A DNA stretch of 64,000 nt from Oxalobacteraceae bacterium CAVE-383 (lineage in GTDB: Bacteria > Pseudomonadota > Gammaproteobacteria > Burkholderiales > Burkholderiaceae_D): positions 1-64,000 of the forward strand of contig REGP01000001.1 in NCBI GenBank assembly GCA_004134995.1. The letters are read 5' to 3'. The position numbers and the translations under genes were made by a program. Within the stretch, counting starts at the first letter, position 1. Every line of letters begins with the position of its first letter. Below are positions 19,485-26,765 of this stretch, in pieces. The notes beneath the pieces are model-generated. The model saw nothing but the letters and a program-made list of their open reading frames with translations. It was not told the DNA's origin and searched no databases.

Positions 19485-19514
19485 TTGACCAAGAGATACG
19501 ATAGTTGAAATACT
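19485..19514 (+). promoter_or_regulatory. Candidate promoter of the precursor peptide gene
   Basis: TTGACC (19485-19490), 18-base spacer, AATACT (19509-19514). It predicts a leader of about 55 bases before the precursor start. The -10 matches four of six consensus positions. Confidence 0.45.
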
Positions 19515-19576
19515 GGTTTCTCTTAACAGGTCGTTTGCTGTGTTTGTTAAGCCACGCTAAATTAATGGAGGAAAAA

Positions 19577-19774
19577 ATGATGATATTTTCTGACTTGAAA
19601 AATGAAATTTCTAGAATGAATGGCTCTGATAAGAATGAAGTTTTGACTACATCGGACAATGCCATTGAAGAAATTAAAGAAAAGTATTTAAAAGATATTT
19701 ACGGAGGAGCCGGTGGAGATAGTGCCGGTCTAGGTGCATTCAATGCTTGGGGTGCTTGGCATAAAGCTATTTGA
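19577..19774 (+). CDS. Double-glycine RiPP precursor peptide (65 aa)
   Basis: GGAGG at 19567-19571 sets the start at ATG 19577 (a second ATG follows directly); an upstream in-frame ATG at 19505 lacks a site. Residues 1-44 form an acidic leader with hydrophobic I30, I33, L38 and I41 at -15, -12, -7 and -4 from GG (43-44), the classic double-glycine pattern. The 21-residue core is Gly/Ala-rich, then F55-N-A-W58-G-A-W61-H-K-A-I. The aromatic at every third position is what three-residue cyclophane-forming radical SAM enzymes act on. It sits between a C39 exporter and a radical SAM maturase. No named precursor family was recognised; bioactivity unknown. Confidence 0.82.
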   Translation: MMIFSDLKNEISRMNGSDKNEVLTTSDNAIEEIKEKYLKDIYGGAGGDSAGLGAFNAWGAWHKAI

Positions 19775-19787
19775 TAAATCATGAAAG

Positions 19788-19812
19788 AAGAGCCATATAG
19801 GTGGCTCTTTTT
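19788..19812 (+). terminator. Hairpin terminator/attenuator after the precursor gene
   Basis: AAGAGCCA (19788-19795) pairs with TGGCTCTT (19802-19809) around a 6-base loop, followed by a T-run. It lies 13 bases after the precursor stop and 35 before the maturase start; partial read-through would give much more precursor than enzyme. Confidence 0.75.
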
Positions 19813-19846
19813 GGAGCAGGCCTTTTCATCATCGAAGGGATAAAAA

Positions 19847-21109
19847 TTGACTTTAGGCGCTGAAAATATAATTAGATTGCACAGGAAGTTAGCGGCTTCG
19901 AACCAGGCCATTGATCACGAGAGAATATTTCATTCGTACAAGTGGTCGCGATTGGAGGTGATTCTTAAGGTCACCGAACGATGCAATATTAACTGTACAT
20001 ATTGTTATTTCTTCAACGCTGAAAACCAAGACTTTAAGAGTCATCCGGCTTATATAAAAACAGAAACGATCGTTGCGTGCGCAAAATTTTTGGAGAAAGC
20101 TGCAAGAGAATCAGGGGTAAATTCTATCCAAATTGATTTTCATGGAGGAGAACCATTGATGATGAAAAAGCATCGTTTTGATGAAATGTGCACGATATTT
20201 CGCACTTATCTAAAAAATTTAAACGATGTCAAATTCGTAATACAGACGAACGCAATTTTAATTGATGATGAATGGATAAAAATATTTGCTAAGCACAAGA
20301 TCAGTGTCGGTATTAGCTTGGATGGGACACTAGAATTTAATGATAGATATAGGTTGGATCATCAAGGCAAGGGAACCTATGCTGCAACTGTTAAAGGATT
20401 GCGTTTGCTCCAGCAATCAAGACTTCCTGGTTTGCAGAACGATGTAGGAGTCATCTGTGTAATTGATCCTAATACTGACGCTAAGAAAATATTCGAACAC
20501 TTTGTGGATGAGCTTCAACTAACGTCTTTGCACTATCTTCTACCGATGCACGATCATGATACTTTCGATATAGCGATATCCGAAAGCATTACACGATATT
20601 TATGCGATCTATTTGATGCATGGGTAGGCCGGGAAGATCCGAAGATCAGTATCAGATATTTTCAGCGTCTCTTCAGTCTTTTAGTCGGAGGGAAAAAGAT
20701 AATGAAAGATGCGAGTATTGGATATAAAAATAGTATGGCTTTTACTATTGCCAGTAACGGTGATATTGGTCCAGCAGACGATTTGAGAAATACCTTTCCT
20801 TCTTTATTTTGGAGCCAAAAAAACGTATCAAATATATCTCTAGTAGATTTTTTTAAATTGCCGGAAATTGCAAAACATTTTTCTGAAAAAATGGAGCGAC
20901 ATAAGGAATGTCTCTCATGCTGTTGGGGGAAAATATGTGACGGAGGAGATATCGTCGGATCGGAGGCATTCAGATATTCAAATGCCAAGAGCTTGCAGAA
21001 TAAAAGTATTTATTGCGACTCGATTCAAGCATTGTTAGTTCATATGACGAAATTTTCACTTAAGCGTGGTGTTCCTTTTGCGAAGATTCGCGAGTCGCTA
21101 ATCCAGTGA
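19847..21109 (+). CDS. Radical SAM/SPASM-like peptide maturase
   Basis: 420 residues. The radical SAM cluster motif is C46-NIN-C50-TY-C53, followed by FHGGEP (98-103) for S-adenosylmethionine contact and SVGISLDG (153-160). The C-terminal region has C355, C358, C359, C364 and C390, partly matching SPASM auxiliary cluster spacing, but the usual first cysteine is replaced in NGDIGPADDL (304-313), as in some cyclophane-forming families. TTG start preceded by AAGGGAT. It probably crosslinks the adjacent precursor. Its stop overlaps the hydrolase start (GTGA). AT-rich like the whole island. Confidence 0.87.
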   Translation: MTLGAENIIRLHRKLAASNQAIDHERIFHSYKWSRLEVILKVTERCNINCTYCYFFNAENQDFKSHPAYIKTETIVACAKFLEKAARESGVNSIQIDFHGGEPLMMKKHRFDEMCTIFRTYLKNLNDVKFVIQTNAILIDDEWIKIFAKHKISVGISLDGTLEFNDRYRLDHQGKGTYAATVKGLRLLQQSRLPGLQNDVGVICVIDPNTDAKKIFEHFVDELQLTSLHYLLPMHDHDTFDIAISESITRYLCDLFDAWVGREDPKISIRYFQRLFSLLVGGKKIMKDASIGYKNSMAFTIASNGDIGPADDLRNTFPSLFWSQKNVSNISLVDFFKLPEIAKHFSEKMERHKECLSCCWGKICDGGDIVGSEAFRYSNAKSLQNKSIYCDSIQALLVHMTKFSLKRGVPFAKIRESLIQ

Positions 21110-22098
21110 AAACGTATGAAAGTGGAATCAGAAACCCCATAAAAAAATATGCTATTGAAATGATCCACATTAATAAATTTCTTATTTGTTGTTTGCTTTT
21201 TTTGACGAATCTGGCGATGGCAGAAAGAGTGGTAGAACAGTCCAATATTGCCATCAACGGAAAGCAGCGCCGCTATTTTCATTTGTATGATTCGCAGCGC
21301 ATCGACAACAGTACTACTACCATCCTTTTGTTAGGGGGATCTGGTTGTGACGATTTCGGTTCATATTTCCCCGGTTTTTTTAAGCAATATCCTACTTCCG
21401 TAGACGTTTACGTTTTAGATAAACCTAACGTTATTAGGGGTGCCGATGGCACGGAGTGCACTAAAGAATTCAATGCCAACGATCAGTTGGAAAAGAGAGT
21501 CTCTGACAATATAGAATTTCTGAATTCTGAGAGGACCTTAAAAAAGAAGGCCGAACATACTATTGCAGTATTGGGTTTGTCTGAAGGTGGTAACGTTGCT
21601 TTGTTGATAGCGGATGCCAGTAAAAAAATCGGCTGGTTAGCTGCTATCGGGAGTGGTGGATTAAAGCAGAGTGATGAGTTTCTGATTTTTGCAGATCGGG
21701 GAGTTAGGCCATATGGTTCTCCTTATTCGAGACAGTTTTTCCTAAAAAAATATAAAGCTATAAAGCGATATAAGCATAATTCTGAGAAAGAGTTCTTTGG
21801 GCATTCATACAGATATTGGGCCTCGCATTTGTTTTTTGATCCACTCCCTGTATATGCCAGACTCGATATTCCGATTGTGGTTGCTATGGGAGAGAAAGAT
21901 CAAAGTATTCCGATCGAATCAGGGAGAGCTCTTAAAAAGTATTTTTACAGACATCCCCAAAAAAATTTCCGATTCATTGAATATAAAAACGCGGATCACG
22001 GCTTATCTACGCCTGAGCGGAAAGGAATAATGGAATTCATTGGTAATCTATCGCTGTGGTTTCGAGATGGCAGAGCATATTTAGGTGGTGAGAAGTAG
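21106..22098 (+). CDS. Secreted alpha/beta hydrolase of the peptide cluster
   Basis: 330 residues from the GTG that overlaps the maturase stop (GTGA). An internal ATG at 21160 gives a shorter, more typical signal peptide (HINKFLICCLLFLTNLAMA, cleavage before ERV). The hydrolase core has an oxyanion strand LLLGGSGCDDFG, nucleophile elbow GLSEGGN, acid in AMGEKDQSIP and histidine in NADHGLS, so a Ser-Asp-His triad is intact. Translational coupling suggests it works on the same peptide, perhaps as a periplasmic peptidase/esterase or for self-protection; this is inference. Confidence 0.8.
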   Translation: MKTYESGIRNPIKKYAIEMIHINKFLICCLLFLTNLAMAERVVEQSNIAINGKQRRYFHLYDSQRIDNSTTTILLLGGSGCDDFGSYFPGFFKQYPTSVDVYVLDKPNVIRGADGTECTKEFNANDQLEKRVSDNIEFLNSERTLKKKAEHTIAVLGLSEGGNVALLIADASKKIGWLAAIGSGGLKQSDEFLIFADRGVRPYGSPYSRQFFLKKYKAIKRYKHNSEKEFFGHSYRYWASHLFFDPLPVYARLDIPIVVAMGEKDQSIPIESGRALKKYFYRHPQKNFRFIEYKNADHGLSTPERKGIMEFIGNLSLWFRDGRAYLGGEK

Positions 22099-22119
22099 TA
22101 GGAGTTACTATTTTATTTC

Positions 22120-23964
22120 CTATTCCACCTTCGCCCGCAATGCCCCGCGCAAGGCATTGCACACCACGATTTCCTCGGCATTGCGAAGATCCTCCAGCGA
22201 CAATTCGCGCTCGGTCGCGGCCCAGGCCGGATCGGCGAGCAGGGCGGCACGCATGACGCCGGGCAAAACGCCGGCGCGCAATGGCGGGGTATGCCAGCGG
22301 CCCTGCAATCGGACGAAAACATTGCTGCGGCCGCCTTCGGTGACGTGGCCGTCCTGGTTCACGAACAACTGATCGAAGCCGCCGCGTTTTTCGGCATCCT
22401 GCCAGGCGCGGTCGTATGCCTCGCGCATGGTGGTTTTATGGGCGAGAAAGAAGTCGTCGCTGTTCCTGCTTTCGGTTGCAACGAACAGCCGCGCCGGTTC
22501 CTGCACCGGCGGCAAGGGCGCCGCCGTCAGCGTGATCGCGCCGTCCTGGGCGAGCGTCAAGCGCAGCCGGTGCGGACGCTCGTCGGCGAGGGCGGCGGCG
22601 GCCTGGCGCAAGGCGATGCGCACGGCATCGGCGTCGCAGGCAAATCCGCAGCATCCGGCCGAATGCGCCAGGCGCTGCAGATGCTGCTCCAGATGCCGGC
22701 AGCCGCCGGCGCGCGTGGCGTAAATGGTTTCGAACAACAGGAAATCCTGCGGCAATCCGGTCAGGAAACGGGCTTTCAATCGGCACTCCTCGAATTCATC
22801 GGCGGCGACGCTGTCGTGCACGATGCCGGCGCCGACGCCCATCCGGCCGCGGCGCCGGCCGTGCAGCGGCGCATCCAGCGCCAGTGTACGGATCGGCACC
22901 GACAGGCAGAAATTGCCGACGGCCTGCGAGCCTGCCGCCGTTGCTGATGCCGCATCGAACCAGCCCAGCGCGCCGGTATAGATGCCCCGCGGCGAGGCTT
23001 CCAGTTCACGGATGATTTGCATCGCGCGCCGTTTCGGCGCGCCGGTGATCGAACCGCAGGGGTACAGCGCGGCGATCAGTTCCGGCAGGCCGGCATCCGG
23101 GCGCCGTTGCGCCTGGACGGTGGATGTCATCTGCAGCACGCTTTCGAAGCGCTGGACCTTGAACAGATCGGCGACATGCACGCTGCCGGTCTGCGCGACA
23201 CGTCCGAGGTCGTTGCGCAGCAGGTCGACGATCATCAGGTTTTCCGCGCGGTTCTTCGGATCGTTCGCCAATGCCGCCGCGCGCTGCGCATCGATTGCAG
23301 CATCGCCGCCGCTATCCGCCGCCGCGGTGCCTTTCATCGGCTGCACGGTCAGCGTGCCGGCTTCATGGCGCATGAACAGTTCGGGCGAACAGGAGATGAC
23401 CGCGCGGCCGTCCGGCAGGGCGATCAGGGCGCCGTAACGCGTCGGCTGGCGCTTGCGCAGCTTGCAGTACAGATCGAGCGGCGCGCCGTAGACGTCGAAC
23501 TGCAATCGGTAGGTGTAATTGACCTGGTAGCAGTCGCCGGCGGCGATGTAATCGCGGATGCGGGCGATGGCATGGTCGAAATCGACGCGTTCGGTATCGG
23601 CATGCAGTTTGACCACGCTGGCCGGGGTTTGCGATTGCTGATGCTCCGCCAGCCAAGCGTCGATCTGCTGCGGATCGAGATGCCTGCATTGCGCGAACAG
23701 CAGGATTTCGGCGGCGGGCTGTTGCGATTCATCAACGGAACAGGCCGGAATTTCCTGCAGTTGCGCGCCCAGTTCGTAATCGAACAGCGCCACGGCATGT
23801 TCGCCTTGCGCCAGTGCGGATTGCATTTCGGCAAGCAGTTGCGGCAATCCGGCCGCGTCGCCGCAGCGCAAGGTGCGGCGGTAGCCGGTGTACAGCCGGG
23901 AACGGGGCAGGGGACCGCCAATACGGTCGTCGCAGTCTTCCAGCAGGGCAAAACAGTCGTTCAT
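22120..23964 (-). CDS. pabB: Fused aminodeoxychorismate synthase component I / lyase (PabB-PabC)
   Basis: Makes p-aminobenzoate for folate. Residues about 1-395 are a chorismate-binding PabB domain (AAGDCYQVNYTYRL, MKGT, DPKNRAENLMIVDLLRNDLG, GSITGAPKRRAMQIIRELE); residues about 400-614 are a class IV PLP aminotransferase domain like 4-amino-4-deoxychorismate lyase (FFLAHKTTMR with the PLP lysine, VTEGGRSNVF). The glutaminase PabA is not in the window. The fusion is known in many proteobacteria. It is convergent with the peptide island, 21 bases from its last stop, and marks the return to GC-rich DNA. Confidence 0.92.
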   Translation of the reverse strand: MNDCFALLEDCDDRIGGPLPRSRLYTGYRRTLRCGDAAGLPQLLAEMQSALAQGEHAVALFDYELGAQLQEIPACSVDESQQPAAEILLFAQCRHLDPQQIDAWLAEHQQSQTPASVVKLHADTERVDFDHAIARIRDYIAAGDCYQVNYTYRLQFDVYGAPLDLYCKLRKRQPTRYGALIALPDGRAVISCSPELFMRHEAGTLTVQPMKGTAAADSGGDAAIDAQRAAALANDPKNRAENLMIVDLLRNDLGRVAQTGSVHVADLFKVQRFESVLQMTSTVQAQRRPDAGLPELIAALYPCGSITGAPKRRAMQIIRELEASPRGIYTGALGWFDAASATAAGSQAVGNFCLSVPIRTLALDAPLHGRRRGRMGVGAGIVHDSVAADEFEECRLKARFLTGLPQDFLLFETIYATRAGGCRHLEQHLQRLAHSAGCCGFACDADAVRIALRQAAAALADERPHRLRLTLAQDGAITLTAAPLPPVQEPARLFVATESRNSDDFFLAHKTTMREAYDRAWQDAEKRGGFDQLFVNQDGHVTEGGRSNVFVRLQGRWHTPPLRAGVLPGVMRAALLADPAWAATERELSLEDLRNAEEIVVCNALRGALRAKVE

Positions 23965-24065
23965 CGATGCGGTAATGTGTGGCGGGCCGATGAGGCGGCC
24001 CCGGAGGGATGATTGTAAGGCTCGGCAACATCATAGCGTAACAGTTATACTACGCGGTTATAAAT

Positions 24066-24112
24066 GAATCCATTTCGCCATTGCGCGCATGCGTGAGTGG
24101 CGAAATGAATTC
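24066..24112. promoter_or_regulatory. Inverted repeat in front of the DHA2 exporter gene
   Basis: GAATCCATTTCGCCA (24066-24080) and TGGCGAAATGAATTC (24098-24112) pair over 15 bases with one mismatch and a 17-base loop. A second dyad GCGTA-N10-TACGC (24036-24055) overlaps a -10-like TATACT (24046-24051). Together they look like a regulated promoter region. Confidence 0.4.
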
Positions 24113-24155
24113 AATCAATATCCACCAAATCGCCGCTGAGCGACTGGATTTCTTT

Positions 24156-25580
24156 ATGGCTTTATCCCGCAACATCCTCATCCCCCTGATTGTCGCCTGC
24201 GCGTTGTTCATGGAACAGATCGATTCCACCGTCATCGCCACCTCGCTGCCGGTGCTGGCCATCGATATGGGGGTCGATCCGCTGGCGCTGAAACTGGCGC
24301 TGACCTCCTATATGGTCAGCCTGGCCGTGTTCATTCCGGTCAGCGGCTGGGTCGCCGACCGTTTCGGCGCGCAGACGGTGTTTCGTTCCGCGATCGCGGT
24401 TTTCATGCTGGGTTCGATCCTGTGCGGCGTTTCGCAGACGCTGCCCGAGTTCGTCGCGGCGCGCTTCTTCCAGGGCATCGGCGGCGCGATGATGGTGCCG
24501 GTCGGCCGCCTGGTGATTCTGCGCAGCGTTGAAAAAGCCAATCTGGTGCAGGCGCTGGCCTATCTGAGCATGCCGGCGATGCTGGGACCGGTCATCGGGC
24601 CGCCGCTGGGCGGTTTCATCACGACCTATTTTCATTGGCGCTGGATTTTCTTCATCAATATCCCGATCAGCGTGCTGGGGATTTATCTGGCCACGCGCTT
24701 CATCGACAATATGTACGGCGAGAAAGCCGAGCCGCTGGACTGGGTGGGCTTCGTCTTGTCGGCGATCGGCTGTTCCTTGCTGATGCTGGGATTGGCGACC
24801 GAAGGGCGGCATCTGATTTCCATCGAAGCGTCGCTGGCCTGCATGGGCATCGGCTCGCTGGCGCTGATTGCCTATGTCTGGCATTTCCGCCGCACGCCGT
24901 ATCCGCTGATCAATCTGCGCCTGCTGCGGATATCGACGCTGCGGGTCAGCGTCATCGGCGGTTCGCTGTTTCGCATCGGCGTCGGCGCGCTGCCGTTTCT
25001 GCTGCCGCTGCTGATGCAGCTGGGCTTCGGCCTGAGCGCTTTCCATTCGGGTTTGCTGACCTGCGCTTCGGCCGTCGGCGTGATTTTCATCAAGACGGTC
25101 ATGGTTCGCCTTCTGAAGCGCTACGGCTTCCGCCGGGTGCTGGTCTATAACACCTTCTTCGGCGCCGCTTCGCTGGCGGTGATCGGCCTGTTCACATCGA
25201 CCACGCCGTATGCGGTGATGATGATCACGCTGCTGCTCGGGGGCTGTTTCCGGTCGGTCCAGTTCACCAGCGTCAATGCGCTGGCGTATGCCGATATCCC
25301 GGCCAAGGATTTGAGCCAGGCCACCAGCATCGCCAGCGTGGCGCAGCAATTGTCGATCGGCCTGGGCGTGACGATCGGCGGGCTGGCGCTGCAGGCGTCG
25401 ATGGAATGGCAGGGACATGAGAAACTGGTTCCGGCCGATTTCTGGCCGGCGTTCCTGGCGGTGGCGATCGTGTCGGCCAGTTCGGTTTTGTTTAACCTGA
25501 GTCTGGCGCGCGATGCCGGCGCGGAATTGGCAAATCGTCCGTCGCGCAAGATCAAGGGCGCCGCAAAAAGCGTAAGCTAG
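24156..25580 (+). CDS. DHA2-family MFS multidrug exporter (EmrB/QacA type)
   Basis: 474-residue inner-membrane proton antiporter with about 14 hydrophobic segments. EQIDSTVIATSLPVLA near residue 20 is the DHA2 version of the motif in helix 1; GWVADRFGAQTVF is the loop 2-3 motif. Start uncertain: MALSRNILIPL (24156) matches family N-termini, but ATG 24105 and ATG 24081 are in frame and 24105 lies inside the inverted repeat. Drug specificity cannot be inferred, and no adaptor (EmrA-like) gene is adjacent. Confidence 0.85.
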   Translation: MALSRNILIPLIVACALFMEQIDSTVIATSLPVLAIDMGVDPLALKLALTSYMVSLAVFIPVSGWVADRFGAQTVFRSAIAVFMLGSILCGVSQTLPEFVAARFFQGIGGAMMVPVGRLVILRSVEKANLVQALAYLSMPAMLGPVIGPPLGGFITTYFHWRWIFFINIPISVLGIYLATRFIDNMYGEKAEPLDWVGFVLSAIGCSLLMLGLATEGRHLISIEASLACMGIGSLALIAYVWHFRRTPYPLINLRLLRISTLRVSVIGGSLFRIGVGALPFLLPLLMQLGFGLSAFHSGLLTCASAVGVIFIKTVMVRLLKRYGFRRVLVYNTFFGAASLAVIGLFTSTTPYAVMMITLLLGGCFRSVQFTSVNALAYADIPAKDLSQATSIASVAQQLSIGLGVTIGGLALQASMEWQGHEKLVPADFWPAFLAVAIVSASSVLFNLSLARDAGAELANRPSRKIKGAAKSVS

Positions 25581-25630
25581 CAAGGGATCGGGCACCAACC
25601 CGGCGCATAAACCAGATACGGAGACGGGAA

Positions 25631-25670
25631 ATGGATACTGCAAACATGAAAATGGATACTGCAAACATGA
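25631..25670 (+). repeat. 21-bp tandem duplication at the corA start
   Basis: The 19-mer ATGGATACTGCAAACATGA occurs at 25631-25649 and 25652-25670, period 21, so two in-frame start codons are encoded. Only the first has a ribosome-binding site. Confidence 0.9.
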
Positions 25671-26632
25671 TCGTCAATTGCGCGGTGTATGAGCACGGCG
25701 TCAAGCTGCGCGATATCACTATCGATCAAATCAGCGACGAGCTGGCGCGCGAGGGTACTTTCGTCTGGGTCGGCCTGCTGGAACCAAGCGTCGAACTCGT
25801 CAAGAAACTGCAGGAGGAATTCTGCCTGCACGATCTGGCGGTGGAAGACGCTTATACGGCGCATCAGCGGCCCAAGCTGGAAGAATACGGCGATCATCTG
25901 TTCCTGGTGTTGCAGACCGCGAGCCTGCTGGACGGCGCGGTAACGTTCGGCGAGACCCACGTTTTCCTGGGCAGAAATTTCGTCGTGACGGTGCGCCATG
26001 GCGCTTCGCGCAGTTATACCAAGGTGCGCGAACATTGCGAGTCGGCGCCGAGCCGGCTGGCCAAAGGGCCGAGCTACGTGCTGTATTCGATCATGGATTT
26101 CGTGGTCGATAATTTCCAGCCCATCATGGACGATCTGGAAGCGCGCTTCGAAGCCTACGAGAGCGATCTGTTCATGCGCGATTCCGGCACCGAACATTTG
26201 CAGGATCTGTATCAATTGAAACGCCAGTTGATCAAGCTGCGCGGCGCGGCTGTGCCGCTGCTCGATATCTGCAATCAATTGCTGCGCTTTCACAGCGATA
26301 TCATTTCAAAGGACGGCCGGGTCTACTATCGCGACATCTACGATCACGTTGCGCGGGTCACCGAAACCAGCGACCGCCTGCGCGAAATGGTGGCCGCCGC
26401 GATGCAGGTGGACCTGGCCCAGATCACGATCCGCCAGAACGAAGTGGTCAAGCGGCTGGCCGGCTGGGGCGGGATATTGGCAATTCCGACCATGGTGTTC
26501 AGCCTGTACGGCATGAATTTCAAGTTCATGCCGGAGCTGGAATGGCACTGGTCGTATCCGGTGGTGCTGGTCGGCATTACGGCGTCGTGCGTTTATCTGT
26601 ATCGCCGTCTGCAGCGCGTGGGCTGGCTTTAA
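25631..26632 (+). CDS. corA: CorA-type magnesium/cobalt transporter
   Basis: 333-residue homopentameric divalent-cation channel. A large cytoplasmic N-domain ends in two C-terminal transmembrane helices; the pore signature YGMNFKFMPEL is at about residues 298-308. GGAGACGGG precedes the first ATG. The first seven codons are tandemly duplicated (MDTANMK-MDTANMI), an odd feature not expected in the family. The stop codon lies in the arm of a long inverted repeat shared with tamB. Confidence 0.93.
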   Translation: MDTANMKMDTANMIVNCAVYEHGVKLRDITIDQISDELAREGTFVWVGLLEPSVELVKKLQEEFCLHDLAVEDAYTAHQRPKLEEYGDHLFLVLQTASLLDGAVTFGETHVFLGRNFVVTVRHGASRSYTKVREHCESAPSRLAKGPSYVLYSIMDFVVDNFQPIMDDLEARFEAYESDLFMRDSGTEHLQDLYQLKRQLIKLRGAAVPLLDICNQLLRFHSDIISKDGRVYYRDIYDHVARVTETSDRLREMVAAAMQVDLAQITIRQNEVVKRLAGWGGILAIPTMVFSLYGMNFKFMPELEWHWSYPVVLVGITASCVYLYRRLQRVGWL

Positions 26633-26765
26633 GAAGCTGCCGCTAAATCAGGGCACGGCGGGGCGTTGTACTGCGTTCGTGTCCTCCGCCGGCCTGCGGC
26701 CGGCTCCCCCTTTACCTCACTTCGCACAACACCCCGCCGTGCCCTGATTTAGCGGCAGCTTCTTA
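26630..26765. repeat. Long inverted repeat with conserved core (copy 1)
   Basis: 136 bases filling the corA-tamB gap and including both convergent TAA stops. Outer arms 26630-26663 and 26732-26765 are a perfect 34-bp inverted repeat; after one C/A mismatch the stem continues with GTTGT/ACAAC. The 56-base centre includes its own dyad GCCGGCC-TGC-GGCCGGC (from about 26688). The central 68 bases match copy 2 (46975-47100, opposite orientation) at 64 positions, but the outer arms differ. It may end both transcripts or be a mobile repeat; no known family was recognised. Confidence 0.85.

Noticed and set aside
19505-19576. Longer precursor starting at ATG 19505
   Set aside because: No ribosome-binding site, and the added hydrophobic stretch does not resemble a double-glycine leader; GGAGG at 19567 points to 19577.
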